Source: UBA2336 sp965227265 | GTDB lineage: Bacteria; Bacteroidota; Bacteroidia; Cytophagales; Cyclobacteriaceae | DNA length: 64,000 nucleotides | Assembly (NCBI GenBank): GCA_965227265.1 | Contig: OZ245738.1 | Location: forward strand, 2,170,001-2,234,000 | Direction of reading: 5' to 3' | Shown here: positions 1-7,749 of the stretch, piece by piece | Layout of the letters: every line of letters begins with the position of its first letter | Position numbering within the stretch: position 1 is the stretch's first letter | Position numbers and translations under genes: made by a program | The notes under the pieces: model-generated | What the model was told of the DNA's origin: nothing | The model's database searches: none | What the model saw: the letters and a program-made list of their open reading frames with translations, nothing else

Positions 1-128
1 GAAAGCGAATTTATAAAGATGCTGCTGACGGAAGAATTGCACCAGGACCCGTTTTAGCACATTTTCCTAAGACTAATAAAGGTGCTCCCAAGAGAGCGCT
101 TGCACCTGCAAAAGGTAGAAAGAAATAA
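1..128 (+). CDS. 3' end of a small hypothetical protein (partial)
   Basis: An open frame runs in from the left edge and stops with TAA at 126-128, giving about 41 C-terminal residues. The visible part contains KDAADGRIAPGPV and then HFPKTNKGAPKR, and ends in a Lys/Arg-rich tail (KGRKK). This is reminiscent of short Bacteroidota proteins with a 'DA(A)DGR...HPKTT' segment, but I cannot name the family. The start lies outside the window. Confidence 0.45.
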   Translation, partial: KRIYKDAADGRIAPGPVLAHFPKTNKGAPKRALAPAKGRKK

Positions 129-364
129 AGAACCCATTGACTATACATTGACTACACATTTCCTAATCGCACACACATTGCCTGGCCGCACATGCAGCAC
201 ACAGTCAAAGCCAGTCAATAAGTGTGCTCAGTATAGTTCAAGTGGACAAAGTAGTTATTGAAAAATGCCCCAACGCGCGACTGAGTATGAAGAGAGGTGT
301 AACATTAACGTCTGACAGAGAATAAAGCTACGAATGAAGTGCGGAGAAGGGCCCTACAGCTACC
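129..364. other. Non-coding stretch before the first attC-like site
   Basis: No credible gene is visible. The last bases (GGGCCCTACAGCTACCAAC, ending at 367) look like the right-hand arm of a cassette. Its matching left arm, expected to begin GTTGGTAGC, is not in the window, so the left boundary of the array is not seen. Confidence 0.4.
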
Positions 365-437
365 AACAATGTGTATGTGCAATTTAAATTGATTAATTAT
401 TTTTAAGGGAAATTTAAACTGCACATACACGAACGTT
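365..437 (+). repeat. attC-like site 1
   Basis: The site runs from AAC to GTT (73 bp). Its inner stem is GTGTATGTGCA pairing with TGCACATACAC, followed by AATTTAAA/AAATTTAAA and a T-rich loop. It has the architecture R''-spacer-L''...L'-spacer-R' of an integron attC. It differs in sequence from the other sites of the array and is the leftmost visible. Confidence 0.7.
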
Positions 438-717
438 GGTGGCAATGTGGCCGGACAAAAAAGTGAACTCCGAAATAGGGCAGACAATTTTCTGTCAAAG
501 ATTTCCTACTGGATAGTTGAACGACTCGCAGGACGATTGACAAACGACTTACATAAATTTTGGATCTTGAAAACAAACATAATGCAGACACTTTACATTC
601 TTAAAGACATTCACTTCAAATGAATCTCCATTTGAGAGACTTAATGAATCCAGTCAAAAGTCTTAAAACCATTACAATTAGCTGTTTTTTGCTTATTTTA
701 CCCTTTTAGGGACTTTT

Positions 718-1569
718 ATGACTGTTGACATTTTTTTCTTAATAGGCTACATTCTACTGGTACTTTTAATCTGGGCAATACCTTTTTTTAGAAATATATT
801 GAGCAATTATAAACCGGAACTATTCGGTTTCTCTGCTGGATATTTATTTGTACTTGCAGACATCAAATCGGATAATGAGACAAAAGTTCTATTTGAGCAA
901 ACGTGGAAGGACTTAAACACAACCCTTATCGTAGTCGGAGTAGCACTAGGATTAATGGGTATAATTCTTTCAGCAATTGAAAAAGGGAAACAAAAAACTT
1001 TGAGCGCGCTTAATGGTCAACTTACTGAGACAAAGGAAAAATTAGAGAAAGTTCGACACGAATATTACAGTCTATGCAGTGACAATATCAAGGAAATATT
1101 TCACCAATTTTTCATAGAGTCAGGAGGAAACGGAAGAATAAGTTTGTACAAACATGATGGACACTCGTTTACATTGCTCGGAAGGGCTTCTGATAATCCG
1201 GTTCATAGAAAAAGAGGACAAGAAATATATCCAGATACAGAAGGGTTCATTGCAAAAGGTTGGCAAGACGGAACTTACACCATTAACTCCATTCCAGCAT
1301 GGGTTGGAAAATCAGGAACGGACTACAGGAGATTTATGAGGCAAAATTGTGATATAACTGATGAACGACTTAAAAAATTGACAATGAGAAGTAGGTCTTT
1401 TTATATATACAGATTTAATAACAATAATGCTGACAATCCACATGGAATTATTGTATTTGAAAAATTAAGTGAATTGCCAATTCAAACTGCTCAAATCAAT
1501 ACGGCATTTCAGTCTCATCAGACACAATTAATTTCATTATTAAAGTCTATGAGGTCGTTGACTCAGTAA
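718..1569 (+). CDS. Cassette-encoded membrane protein with coiled coil and soluble C-terminal domain
   Basis: A 283-residue unrecognised protein. Two hydrophobic segments are visible (about residues 5-25 and 72-90), then a Lys/Glu-rich coiled-coil-like stretch (about 93-122). A soluble domain of about 160 residues follows, containing FFIESGGNGRISLYKHDG and YPDTEGFIAKGW. The C-terminal part has the look of a GAF-like sensor domain, but that is only an impression. It lies in unit 435-1748, and 280 bp separate the left border from the ATG, longer than in the other cassettes. That leader holds no convincing ORF and may be decayed sequence. The gene is AT-rich with many AAA, ACA and GAC codons, like the other cassette genes. 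Confidence 0.7.
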   Translation: MTVDIFFLIGYILLVLLIWAIPFFRNILSNYKPELFGFSAGYLFVLADIKSDNETKVLFEQTWKDLNTTLIVVGVALGLMGIILSAIEKGKQKTLSALNGQLTETKEKLEKVRHEYYSLCSDNIKEIFHQFFIESGGNGRISLYKHDGHSFTLLGRASDNPVHRKRGQEIYPDTEGFIAKGWQDGTYTINSIPAWVGKSGTDYRRFMRQNCDITDERLKKLTMRSRSFYIYRFNNNNADNPHGIIVFEKLSELPIQTAQINTAFQSHQTQLISLLKSMRSLTQ

Positions 1570-1625
1570 AAAGAAAATAAATAGATACCACATCTGATGA
1601 GATTGAGCTAGGCCACACAGCCACC

Positions 1626-1751
1626 AACAAAATGTATAAAACATGGCTGGCGTGCAGTGTAAATTTACAGTTTGGTTTTCTTAATTTCGTTCTGTCACGT
1701 GGGACAGGAACACAGCTTCGTAAACCCAGCCACGTTTCATACATAAACGTT
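1626..1751 (+). repeat. attC-like site 2 (long form, 126 bp)
   Basis: The longest site of the array. Inner stem: ATGTAT then ACATGGCTGG on the left, pairing with CCAGCCACGT and ATACAT on the right, with further CACGT/ACGTG pairing. The right arm before AAC (GGCCACACAGCCACCAAC) is complementary to the first 18 nt of the same cassette at 435-452, apart from a 2-nt mismatch. Confidence 0.75.
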
Positions 1752-1766
1752 GGCAGCCATTTCTAA

Positions 1767-2144
1767 ATGACAAAAGGACTCCTAATACAAATACTAAAGT
1801 ACCTGATCAATTTCGGGACAAGTGCATTCTTAGCATTATCAATTTTCGTTCGCTACGGACTATGGGTTGTAACTCCAACTGGACCAAGTAGACAGCAATC
1901 AATTGAAATTTTAAATTCAAGAATGATCGACTCAGCACTTAGACATTTGCTGACAATCACATTAGTTATTGCTGCATTGACAGTTTTAACTTTACTAATT
2001 CAAAGACAAATTGAAAAAAGAAAAAATTTAAAGGAGTTAATAATCATAGTGACACTCAATTTTATAATAACAACTATAGGTCTTGGACTTGGCATTTGGA
2101 CTGCATATCACGGGTTCTTATCTGAAATTGACAGAAAATTCTAA
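1767..2144 (+). CDS. Cassette-encoded small integral membrane protein
   Basis: A 125-residue unrecognised protein with three hydrophobic helices (about residues 8-32, 58-80 and 90-112). A charged stretch RQIEKRKNLKE separates the last two. The ATG is 18 nt from the unit's GTT border at 1749, and the stop is about 20 nt before the AAC of the next site, so the cassette is almost all gene. I see no domain that identifies a function. Confidence 0.65.
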   Translation: MTKGLLIQILKYLINFGTSAFLALSIFVRYGLWVVTPTGPSRQQSIEILNSRMIDSALRHLLTITLVIAALTVLTLLIQRQIEKRKNLKELIIIVTLNFIITTIGLGLGIWTAYHGFLSEIDRKF

Positions 2145-2166
2145 ATCCGTGACAGAAACGGCTGCC

Positions 2167-2244
2167 AACAAAGTGTTTATGCCATTGTGTTATCGGTCTG
2201 ACGTTTATTATTTTTAACAACACAACGTCATAAACACGAACGTT
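2167..2244 (+). repeat. attC-like site 3 (type A, 78 bp)
   Basis: First copy of the commonest core. Outer stem GTGTTTATG/CATAAACAC, inner TTGTGTT/AACACAA, then a GACGTT...AACAACACAACGTC region. The spacers AAA (left) and GAAC (right) lie between this stem and the AAC/GTT triplets. The arm AGAAACGGCTGCCAAC is complementary to the start of the same unit at 1749. Confidence 0.8.
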
Positions 2245-2350
2245 GTAGCTCATGCGCAAAGACATCGGTTCCCGCGGACAATGACGACCAACTGTTGCAA
2301 ATTTTTTCCGCACGCAATTCGGGCGGACTTAAAGACAAAAATAAAAAACA

Positions 2351-2719
2351 ATGAATTTTAGGACAAAATCAATTGGCAGACTAATCCTTAGACTGCTCCT
2401 ACTTTTCTCCATGGTGTTTTGTGTTTATATTTTCTATCTCAACGCCAAACAACAAGCAAAGTTATATAGAGATTATAGGGATATTTATTCAGGTATTGCC
2501 GAATTAGACACATTAAATACTCCCCCAACTCCTGGAAGTTTAACACTTAAGGTTATAGAGCATGATGGAGCTATGAATGCAAATGCAGGCACTGGTATGT
2601 TCATTTTCATTAACTCAATATTTGTAACAGTAGTCTACTTTCTTTATGTTCTTATTTCAGAAATCTACTTAGCGATCAAGAATAATAAAGTCCGACAAAA
2701 TCAAAATAAAGTGATATAG
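2351..2719 (+). CDS. Cassette-encoded small membrane protein
   Basis: A 122-residue unrecognised protein with two hydrophobic helices (about residues 10-31 and 83-107), joined by a polar loop with the proline-rich NTPPTPGS segment. The N-terminus is basic (RTKSIGRLILR), which suggests cytoplasmic ends and an external loop. It lies in unit 2242-2895, with about 100 nt of leader after the border and another 100 nt between the stop and the next site. Confidence 0.6.
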   Translation: MNFRTKSIGRLILRLLLLFSMVFCVYIFYLNAKQQAKLYRDYRDIYSGIAELDTLNTPPTPGSLTLKVIEHDGAMNANAGTGMFIFINSIFVTVVYFLYVLISEIYLAIKNNKVRQNQNKVI

Positions 2720-2821
2720 ATCTCCGTAATCAAAAATTGTTTATATGGACTCGTTTGCGTCCAAACAAACGGTGGACTTGAGGCAAGTCCAAAGCAAATA
2801 ACGGGGACGCGCACGAGCTAC

Positions 2822-2898
2822 AACAAAGTGTATATGCCATTGTGTTATCGGTTTGACTTTTATAATTTTAGCAACACAACGTCATATACACAAACGTT
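2822..2898 (+). repeat. attC-like site 4 (type A variant, 77 bp)
   Basis: Core as in type A but with GTGTATATG/CATATACAC in the outer stem, a compensated change on both sides. The loop reads TTTGACTTTTATAATTTTAGC. The arm ahead of it (GCGCACGAGCTACAAC) is complementary to the start of the same unit at 2242. The paired substitutions argue that folding is conserved. Confidence 0.8.
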
Positions 2899-2917
2899 AG
2901 CAGCAAGCCCCAACAAA

Positions 2918-3457
2918 ATGACAACTCGGCTCCTGACAGCAGTTCTCTTTTTAACGATAATTGGTTGTAACCAAAAGACGGACAAAAGACCAGAGACGGC
3001 TGACTGTAAACCTTATTTCCCCTTTGACAAGGTCGAATACTATTCAATAGACTTTCACGAAAGCAAACTTTGGGAATTAGAAGAAAAGGAAAACAAAACA
3101 AATACTGAAATTAGACTCCTAAACGTACTGCTTAAAGACAAACCTGACCAAATTCCTGACACCGTAGAATTCAATAACCTTGAGACATTAGGATTTAAGA
3201 AAAAGGAAATTGAAAAGGACAAGTTCCAACGACTAGAGAAGATATTCTGTGAAAGAAAGCATGAAGAAGCTTTATACACTTCTTGTATTGCCGTTTACAG
3301 GGACATTTTAATATTCAAAAGACAAAACAAGACAATAGGGTTCGCAAGACTATGCTTTGAATGTGGAGACAGCATAATTGCCGGGACAGACAAGGACTGG
3401 AGCGAGTTTGGACAATCCGGAGATTTTCAAAGACTTGGGGCAATACTAGAAAACTAG
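2918..3457 (+). CDS. Cassette-encoded lipoprotein
   Basis: A 179-residue predicted lipoprotein. The ATG at 2918 is preferred over an upstream in-frame ATG at 2828, which lies inside the attC-like site and would encode an implausible extension. The signal sequence MTTRLLTAVLFLTIIGC ends in a lipobox with Cys17. The C-terminal part reads ILIFKRQNKTIGFARLCFEC followed by G and, near the end, FQRLGAIL. A similar arrangement occurs in the cassette protein at 8949-9482, so the two may share a fold. Function unknown; likely membrane-anchored outside the cytoplasm. Confidence 0.65.
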   Translation: MTTRLLTAVLFLTIIGCNQKTDKRPETADCKPYFPFDKVEYYSIDFHESKLWELEEKENKTNTEIRLLNVLLKDKPDQIPDTVEFNNLETLGFKKKEIEKDKFQRLEKIFCERKHEEALYTSCIAVYRDILIFKRQNKTIGFARLCFECGDSIIAGTDKDWSEFGQSGDFQRLGAILEN

Positions 3458-3475
3458 ACTGACGGGCCAGCTGCT

Positions 3476-3553
3476 AACAAAGTGTTTATGCCATTGTGTT
3501 ATCGGTCTGACGTTTATTATTTTTAGCAACACAACGTCATAAACACGAACGTT
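3476..3553 (+). repeat. attC-like site 5 (type A, 78 bp)
   Basis: Near-identical to site 3 (GTGTTTATG...CATAAACAC), with one difference in the loop (TTTTTAGCAACAC). The arm GGGCCAGCTGCTAAC is complementary to the start of unit 2896. The right border opens the first copy of the 319-bp repeated cassette. Confidence 0.8.
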
Positions 3554-3869
3554 AGGCAACATTTGCGCAAAGACAGTTTACGGGTCACGCGGGAAGTTGA
3601 ATGAAAGACAAAAGAAAAATTCAATAGTAACTCCGAGCCAGGTTTATCTCTCCGCGTTAAATAATTTCAGGCGCACTCCGTCAACTTGTAATCGAGCCAC
3701 GCTCCTGCTGACTGATCGCTCGAGGTTCAACAGTTGAATAAAAAAAAGGAAATTAAAATCTTGTCCGCTGGAGAGATGTGAGTTCGCGCAACGATTGCCT
3801 AACAAAAGCTATAATCCATTTGCTTTTTTTGTCTACTTTTAAAGTAAAGCAAACGGCTCATAGCAAGAC
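3551..3869 (+). repeat. 319-bp cassette without a clear gene, tandem copy 1
   Basis: The unit runs from GTTAGGC to the next GTTAGGC. It has no ORF above 60 codons contained within it; the longer frame crossing its 3' end reads through the attC-like site. A frame from TTG 3597 to TGA 3737 (46 codons) stays open in all copies including the diverged one, but it has no ATG. A small palindrome (TTCAA-cag-TTGAA) and CGAGC/GCTCG repeats suggest RNA or DNA structure. It may be a structural RNA or promoter cassette, or a decayed gene. Confidence 0.75.
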
Positions 3870-3872
3870 GTT
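3801..3872 (+). repeat. attC-like site 6 (type B, 72 bp)
   Basis: R'' reads GCCTAAC and R' reads GTTAGGC, a perfect canonical integron R-box pair. Stem: GCTAT/ATAGC, then TTTGCTTT/AAAGCAAA around a T-rich loop. Identical in the next two copies at 4120 and 4439. Confidence 0.85.
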
Positions 3873-4188
3873 AGGCAACATTTGCGCAAAGACAGTTTAC
3901 GGGTCACGCGGGAAGTTGAATGAAAGACAAAAGAAAAATTCAATAGTAACTCCGAGCCAGGTTTATCTCTCCGCGTTAAATAATTTCAGGCGCACTCCGT
4001 CAACTTGTAATCGAGCCACGCTCCTGCTGACTGATCGCTCGAGGTTCAACAGTTGAATAAAAAAAAGGAAATTAAAATCTTGTCCGCTGGAGAGATGTGA
4101 GTTCGCGCAACGATTGCCTAACAAAAGCTATAATCCATTTGCTTTTTTTGTCTACTTTTAAAGTAAAGCAAACGGCTCATAGCAAGAC
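3870..4188 (+). repeat. 319-bp cassette, tandem copy 2
   Basis: By eye identical to copy 1 over the full 319 bp and in the same orientation. The GTT at 3870 is exactly one period from 3551. Confidence 0.85.
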
Positions 4189-4191
4189 GTT
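4120..4191 (+). repeat. attC-like site 7 (type B)
   Basis: Identical to site 6, with GCCTAAC/GTTAGGC borders. Confidence 0.85.
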
Positions 4192-4507
4192 AGGCAACAT
4201 TTGCGCAAAGACAGTTTACGGGTCACGCGGGAAGTTGAATGAAAGACAAAAGAAAAATTCAATAGTAACTCCGAGCCAGGTTTATCTCTCCGCGTTAAAT
4301 AATTTCAGGCGCACTCCGTCAACTTGTAATCGAGCCACGCTCCTGCTGACTGATCGCTCGAGGTTCAACAGTTGAATAAAAAAAAGGAAATTAAAATCTT
4401 GTCCGCTGGAGAGATGTGAGTTCGCGCAACGATTGCCTAACAAAAGCTATAATCCATTTGCTTTTTTTGTCTACTTTTAAAGTAAAGCAAACGGCTCATA
4501 GCAAGAC
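4189..4507 (+). repeat. 319-bp cassette, tandem copy 3
   Basis: Third identical copy. Its right border joins the unit beginning GTTGTGGGT at 4508, so its terminal site is a hybrid: a GCCTAAC arm on the left and the next unit's arm on the right. Confidence 0.85.
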
Positions 4508-4510
4508 GTT
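4439..4510 (+). repeat. attC-like site 8 (type B)
   Basis: Same core as sites 6 and 7. The right triplet belongs to the next cassette (GTTGTGGGT), which is the hybrid-site arrangement expected in an integron array. Confidence 0.85.
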
Positions 4511-4531
4511 GTGGGTAATGTTTTAAAGACA

Positions 4532-4933
4532 ATGACGACCTCCCAATTAGAATCAAAAGTTATTAAGCGATTTGTAATTAAAGACAAACGTGACAGATAT
4601 CTGAGTTTTATATCGAGTGACAAAAACCGTGGAAAGTTTACATTCGAATTAGCTCACTTTAAAGACTTAGACTTCAGGCTATTTGAAGAAGTTAAAGGAA
4701 ACGAAGACAAAATTATAAAGGACAAAATTAGAGTTCTGCCTAAAGTCACGGACTGCTATTTAATTTCTGAAAGTGAAAACCTAGACAAACAACGACTGAG
4801 TATTGACGAGGCACTGTTAGAAGTAATTGGACACGGCATGGGAACACTAATTGTTTTCGGTGACGCTGAGATGGTTTTTTACGAAGGAGAAGGACCAAGT
4901 AATAGATGGATTAGCAAAAGAGTGACGACATAA
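4532..4933 (+). CDS. Cassette-encoded small soluble protein
   Basis: A 133-residue unrecognised soluble protein, charged and without signal or membrane helix. The ATG at 4532 (context AAAGACAATG) is chosen over an in-frame GTG at 4511, which lies inside the cassette border. The sequence has alternating helix and strand character. It ends with MVFYEGEGPSNRWIS, a Gly/Pro-rich motif that may form an active or binding loop. The stop is followed at once by the right arm TAAAACACTACCCACAAC, whose first three bases are the stop codon itself. Confidence 0.7.
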   Translation: MTTSQLESKVIKRFVIKDKRDRYLSFISSDKNRGKFTFELAHFKDLDFRLFEEVKGNEDKIIKDKIRVLPKVTDCYLISESENLDKQRLSIDEALLEVIGHGMGTLIVFGDAEMVFYEGEGPSNRWISKRVTT

Positions 4934-4945
4934 AACACTACCCAC

Positions 4946-5023
4946 AACAAAGTGTTTATGCCATTGTGTTATCGGTCTGACGTTTATTATTTTTAACAAC
5001 ACAACGTCATAAACACGAACGTT
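4946..5023 (+). repeat. attC-like site 9 (type A, 78 bp)
   Basis: Core apparently identical to site 3. The left arm TAAAACACTACCCACAAC is complementary to the start of unit 4508, with one mismatch. The right triplet opens the diverged fourth copy of the 319-bp cassette. Confidence 0.82.
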
Positions 5024-5338
5024 AGGCAACATTTGCGCAAAGACAGTTTTCGGGTCACGCGAGAAGTTGAACGAAAGACAAAAGAAAAATTCAATAGTAA
5101 CTCCGAGCCAGGTTTATCTCTCCGCGTTAAATAATTTCAGGCGCACTCCGTCAACTTGCAATCGAGCCACGCTCCTGCTGGCCGACCACTCGAACTTCGA
5201 CAGTTGAATAAAAAAAGGAAATTAAAGTCTTGTCCGCTGGAGAGATGTGAGTTCGCGCAACGATTGCCTAACAAAAGCTATAATCCATTTGCCTTTTTTG
5301 TCTACTTTTAAAGTAAAGCAAACCGCTCATAGCAAGAC
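5021..5338 (+). repeat. Diverged fourth copy of the 319-bp cassette (318 bp)
   Basis: Same unit as 3551-4507 but separated from the trio by one gene cassette. It carries about a dozen substitutions, mostly transitions, and one fewer A in the A-run. Changes cluster around 5180-5210 (GCCGACCACTCGAACTTCGA). The 46-codon TTG frame remains open. One ATG frame of the other copies is lost, because ATG has become ACG. Confidence 0.85.
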
Positions 5339-5341
5339 GTT
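5270..5341 (+). repeat. attC-like site 10 (type B variant, 72 bp)
   Basis: Same as site 6 with two substitutions (GCCTTTTTTG in the loop side, AACCGCTC near the right arm). Borders: GCCTAAC on the left, GTTGGCGGT of the next unit on the right. Confidence 0.82.
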
Positions 5342-5362
5342 GGCGGTAAGTTTTAAAAAGAG

Positions 5363-6415
5363 ATGTTTGACTTTATAAATGACGACAAATTCCGTTCAAT
5401 CCTTGACAGAGACTTCAAGGAGTTAGAAATCTTGCATGCAAATAAAGCAAGCAAATCAATGTTAGTATTAACAGGGAGTCTTATAGAGACTGTTTTAATT
5501 GAGTACTTCCTAAGCAAGAAACCTGACGGTTATACAGAGAAACAAATACTAAGCATTTCATTAAGTGAATTACTTGAACTAGCCTTAAAGCACAAGTTAA
5601 TTTCTCAAAGGTCAATGGAGCTGTCAACAGTAATTAAAGACTATAGGAACCTAATTCATCCGGGGAGAGAAATTAGAAAAAATGAAACATTCAATTTTGA
5701 AACTGCTAACGTTGCATTTAGTCTCCTTAAAATTATTGTGTCTGAACTTCGTGAGAACTATTTAAAGCTTTATGGTTATACAGCTAAAGACGTAATGCAG
5801 AAAGTAACATCGGATGACCTGTCGATTAGCATCTTTGACGAACTTATTGAAAAACTTAATCAATCAGAAAAAGTAAAACTCTTCAATAGTATTGTTGAGT
5901 TTAAAAAATATCTTGCAAACAAGAGACCATTGCTCGAAAAGATTAAGCCTTACTTGCCAGAAGAAGTAATTATTGAAAAGCTTACTAACCTGCTGCATCT
6001 CATTGAGACTGGTGATTCCTCTGAAGTAATTTATTATTACAATCTATTCCACTCTGACATTGGTATTCTCGATGATTCATCAATTAACCTAATTACCAAG
6101 TATATTCTTTCATACATTAAAGAAGAAGGAAACTTGGGAGAGATTCAAAAGTCAGTAACCAGACAGACATTCACCTCTATTGGAAAGCATATAAAGACAG
6201 AGAAAAATGAACAATTGTTTATTGAAGTTTTGTTAGACTATTATATGCATAAAGAGAAGAATAGGTATGTATACTCAATGTACTTTCAAATGATAAACGG
6301 TCTAGAGACCACTAAACGTCAAGAGATTGAAGTAAAACTTGACAAACTAAAAGAAAGCTATTTTGACTTGACCTTTGGAAACCGATTCTTTGAGGATGAT
6401 GGACTACCCTTCTAA
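5363..6415 (+). CDS. Cassette-encoded protein with HEPN/DUF4145-like N-terminal region
   Basis: A 350-residue soluble, helical protein and the largest gene of the array. The N-terminal 130 residues form long helices ending in YRNLIHPGR (residues 94-102). The R95-N-x2-H99 pattern resembles the conserved motif of HEPN and DUF4145-like domains, which occur in RNA-targeting toxins and defence proteins. The remaining 220 residues are helical without a recognised motif. The stop lies next to the arm TAAAAACCTACCGCCAAC. A defence role is inference from the motif and the cassette context. Confidence 0.6.
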   Translation: MFDFINDDKFRSILDRDFKELEILHANKASKSMLVLTGSLIETVLIEYFLSKKPDGYTEKQILSISLSELLELALKHKLISQRSMELSTVIKDYRNLIHPGREIRKNETFNFETANVAFSLLKIIVSELRENYLKLYGYTAKDVMQKVTSDDLSISIFDELIEKLNQSEKVKLFNSIVEFKKYLANKRPLLEKIKPYLPEEVIIEKLTNLLHLIETGDSSEVIYYYNLFHSDIGILDDSSINLITKYILSYIKEEGNLGEIQKSVTRQTFTSIGKHIKTEKNEQLFIEVLLDYYMHKEKNRYVYSMYFQMINGLETTKRQEIEVKLDKLKESYFDLTFGNRFFEDDGLPF

Positions 6416-6427
6416 AAACCTACCGCC

Positions 6428-6505
6428 AACAAAGTGTTTATGCCATTGTGTTATTGGTCTGACGTTTATTATTTTTAGAAACACAACGTCATAAACACAG
6501 ACGTT
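6428..6505 (+). repeat. attC-like site 11 (type A variant, 78 bp)
   Basis: Type A core with small changes (TTATTGGTCTG, TTTTTAGAAACAC, and CATAAACACAGACGTT at the right). The left arm is complementary to the start of unit 5339. Confidence 0.8.
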
Positions 6506-6539
6506 GGTGGCAATGCCGCTGGACAATAAGTAAACAACA

Positions 6540-6914
6540 ATGACAGCAAAGACAATTTGGACTTTAAACTTTGGGACAACTTTCTTGTTGCTGACTCTTT
6601 TGACTTTCATGTTACTTAACAACATGAACCTAATCACCTCGGACAAGGACATCGTAATTGTGTACGCGACAATATTTGTTGGACTTTTTATAATCTGCTT
6701 GACATACTTGTTTTACAGTTCAATCTATAAATGGGGACAAAAATCGAGGCTACCATTTTATTTGACTTCATTAATTCCACTGGGACTGAGTGGACTATTA
6801 TTGTTTGAAAACCTCGGAGAGGTAGATGTAAATTATACAACTTACATTGTTACTCTTCTTGTGATTAGCGGACTCAATGTTACAACTTACTTTTGGGGAC
6901 TAATGACAAAATGA
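6540..6914 (+). CDS. Cassette-encoded four-helix membrane protein
   Basis: A 124-residue unrecognised membrane protein with four predicted helices (about residues 7-27, 38-60, 71-90 and 97-118) and very short loops. The leader after the border reads CTGGACAATAAG, and the gene starts 22 nt later at AACAATG. The unit ends CGGCACAGCCACCAAC, complementary to its own start. No function can be assigned. Confidence 0.65.
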   Translation: MTAKTIWTLNFGTTFLLLTLLTFMLLNNMNLITSDKDIVIVYATIFVGLFIICLTYLFYSSIYKWGQKSRLPFYLTSLIPLGLSGLLLFENLGEVDVNYTTYIVTLLVISGLNVTTYFWGLMTK

Positions 6915-6934
6915 GAGGACGCGGCACAGCCACC

Positions 6935-7012
6935 AACAAAGTGTTTATGCCATTGTGTTATCGGTCTGACGTTTATTATTTTTAACAACACAACGTCATA
7001 AACACGAACGTT
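6935..7012 (+). repeat. attC-like site 12 (type A, 78 bp)
   Basis: Core appears identical to site 3. It joins the right arm of unit 6503 to the left arm of unit 7010 (GTTGTGCGT). Confidence 0.82.
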
Positions 7013-7026
7013 GTGCGTAATTTTTT

Positions 7027-7644
7027 ATGACAAAGATTCTCCTACTAATACTTACACTGGGACTATTTAGCTGCTCACAGACAAACAGACGATCTGAATC
7101 AAAGACGATTGACTCAACTGCATCGAGAGACAATATTGAAAATGAATATGAACTAGCCTCAATATACCGCGACCTGGACTCAGACTCATTGCTTGCTGAC
7201 GAAGACAATAAGTTGAGACTAAATGAATTTCTGACAAAAGGGACAAAGACTAAAGAAAAGGTATATGGAGGTGGAGACTGCGGTGGAAAATTCAAACAAT
7301 TAAGTTTTAAAACGGACATGTTAACAGTTGACAAGTACGATTGTGGAGACTACGGATTTGGCAACACTCAGTTTATTACAAAAGGTGATTCATTGAAATT
7401 CGTTCGAGAATTTAAATTTGAATGGTTAGTTGATAATACTGGGAGTAAATTCAACGTTACCGAAAACATTTACGACTTCTCAGGATCGATTAAAAGAATA
7501 CGGACAAAAGAAGTTCAGGGATGGAGAGATTTTAGAATTAGCAACATAGATTTTGGGCAAAGCAGACTTCAGGGACAAAAAGAATACAATGACTTCAAAA
7601 AAGAACTAAAGAATCTATCCCTGAAAGAAAAGTTGAGTGAATAA
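7027..7644 (+). CDS. Cassette-encoded lipoprotein
   Basis: A 205-residue predicted lipoprotein: MTKILLLILTLGLFSC is a signal sequence with lipobox Cys16. The mature part is polar, with a Gly/Cys-rich KVYGGGDCGGKFKQ segment and a second Cys in DKYDCGDYGFG, which could form a disulphide outside the cytoplasm. The ATG sits inside the left terminal arm (TTTTTTATG) and the stop TAA inside the complementary right arm (TAAAAAAC), so the inverted arms fit tightly around the gene. No family recognised. Confidence 0.65.
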   Translation: MTKILLLILTLGLFSCSQTNRRSESKTIDSTASRDNIENEYELASIYRDLDSDSLLADEDNKLRLNEFLTKGTKTKEKVYGGGDCGGKFKQLSFKTDMLTVDKYDCGDYGFGNTQFITKGDSLKFVREFKFEWLVDNTGSKFNVTENIYDFSGSIKRIRTKEVQGWRDFRISNIDFGQSRLQGQKEYNDFKKELKNLSLKEKLSE

Positions 7645-7656
7645 AAAACTACGCAC

Positions 7657-7732
7657 AACAAAGTCTATAATCCATTTGCTTTCTTTTTGTTTATTTTTAT
7701 TTCATAAAGCAAACGGCTTATAGCCAAACGTT
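7657..7732 (+). repeat. attC-like site 13 (type C, 76 bp)
   Basis: Core GTCTATAATCCATTTGCTTT ... AAAGCAAACGGCTTATAGCC. Stem CTATAA/TTATAG and TTTGCTTT/AAAGCAAA around a T-rich loop. Related to type B but with a different loop. Confidence 0.8.
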
Positions 7733-7749
7733 GTGTGCAAGTTTTTTAA

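Noticed and set aside
305..591. Minus-strand frames of about 60 codons around the first attC-like site
   Set aside because: They cross the hairpin repeat, have no family resemblance and run against the array's orientation.
3778..4375. Two identical 92-residue frames on the + strand at 3778 and 4097
   Set aside because: They start at the end of one 319-bp copy and run through the attC-like site into the next; the reading depends on tandem repetition and is not a normal gene.
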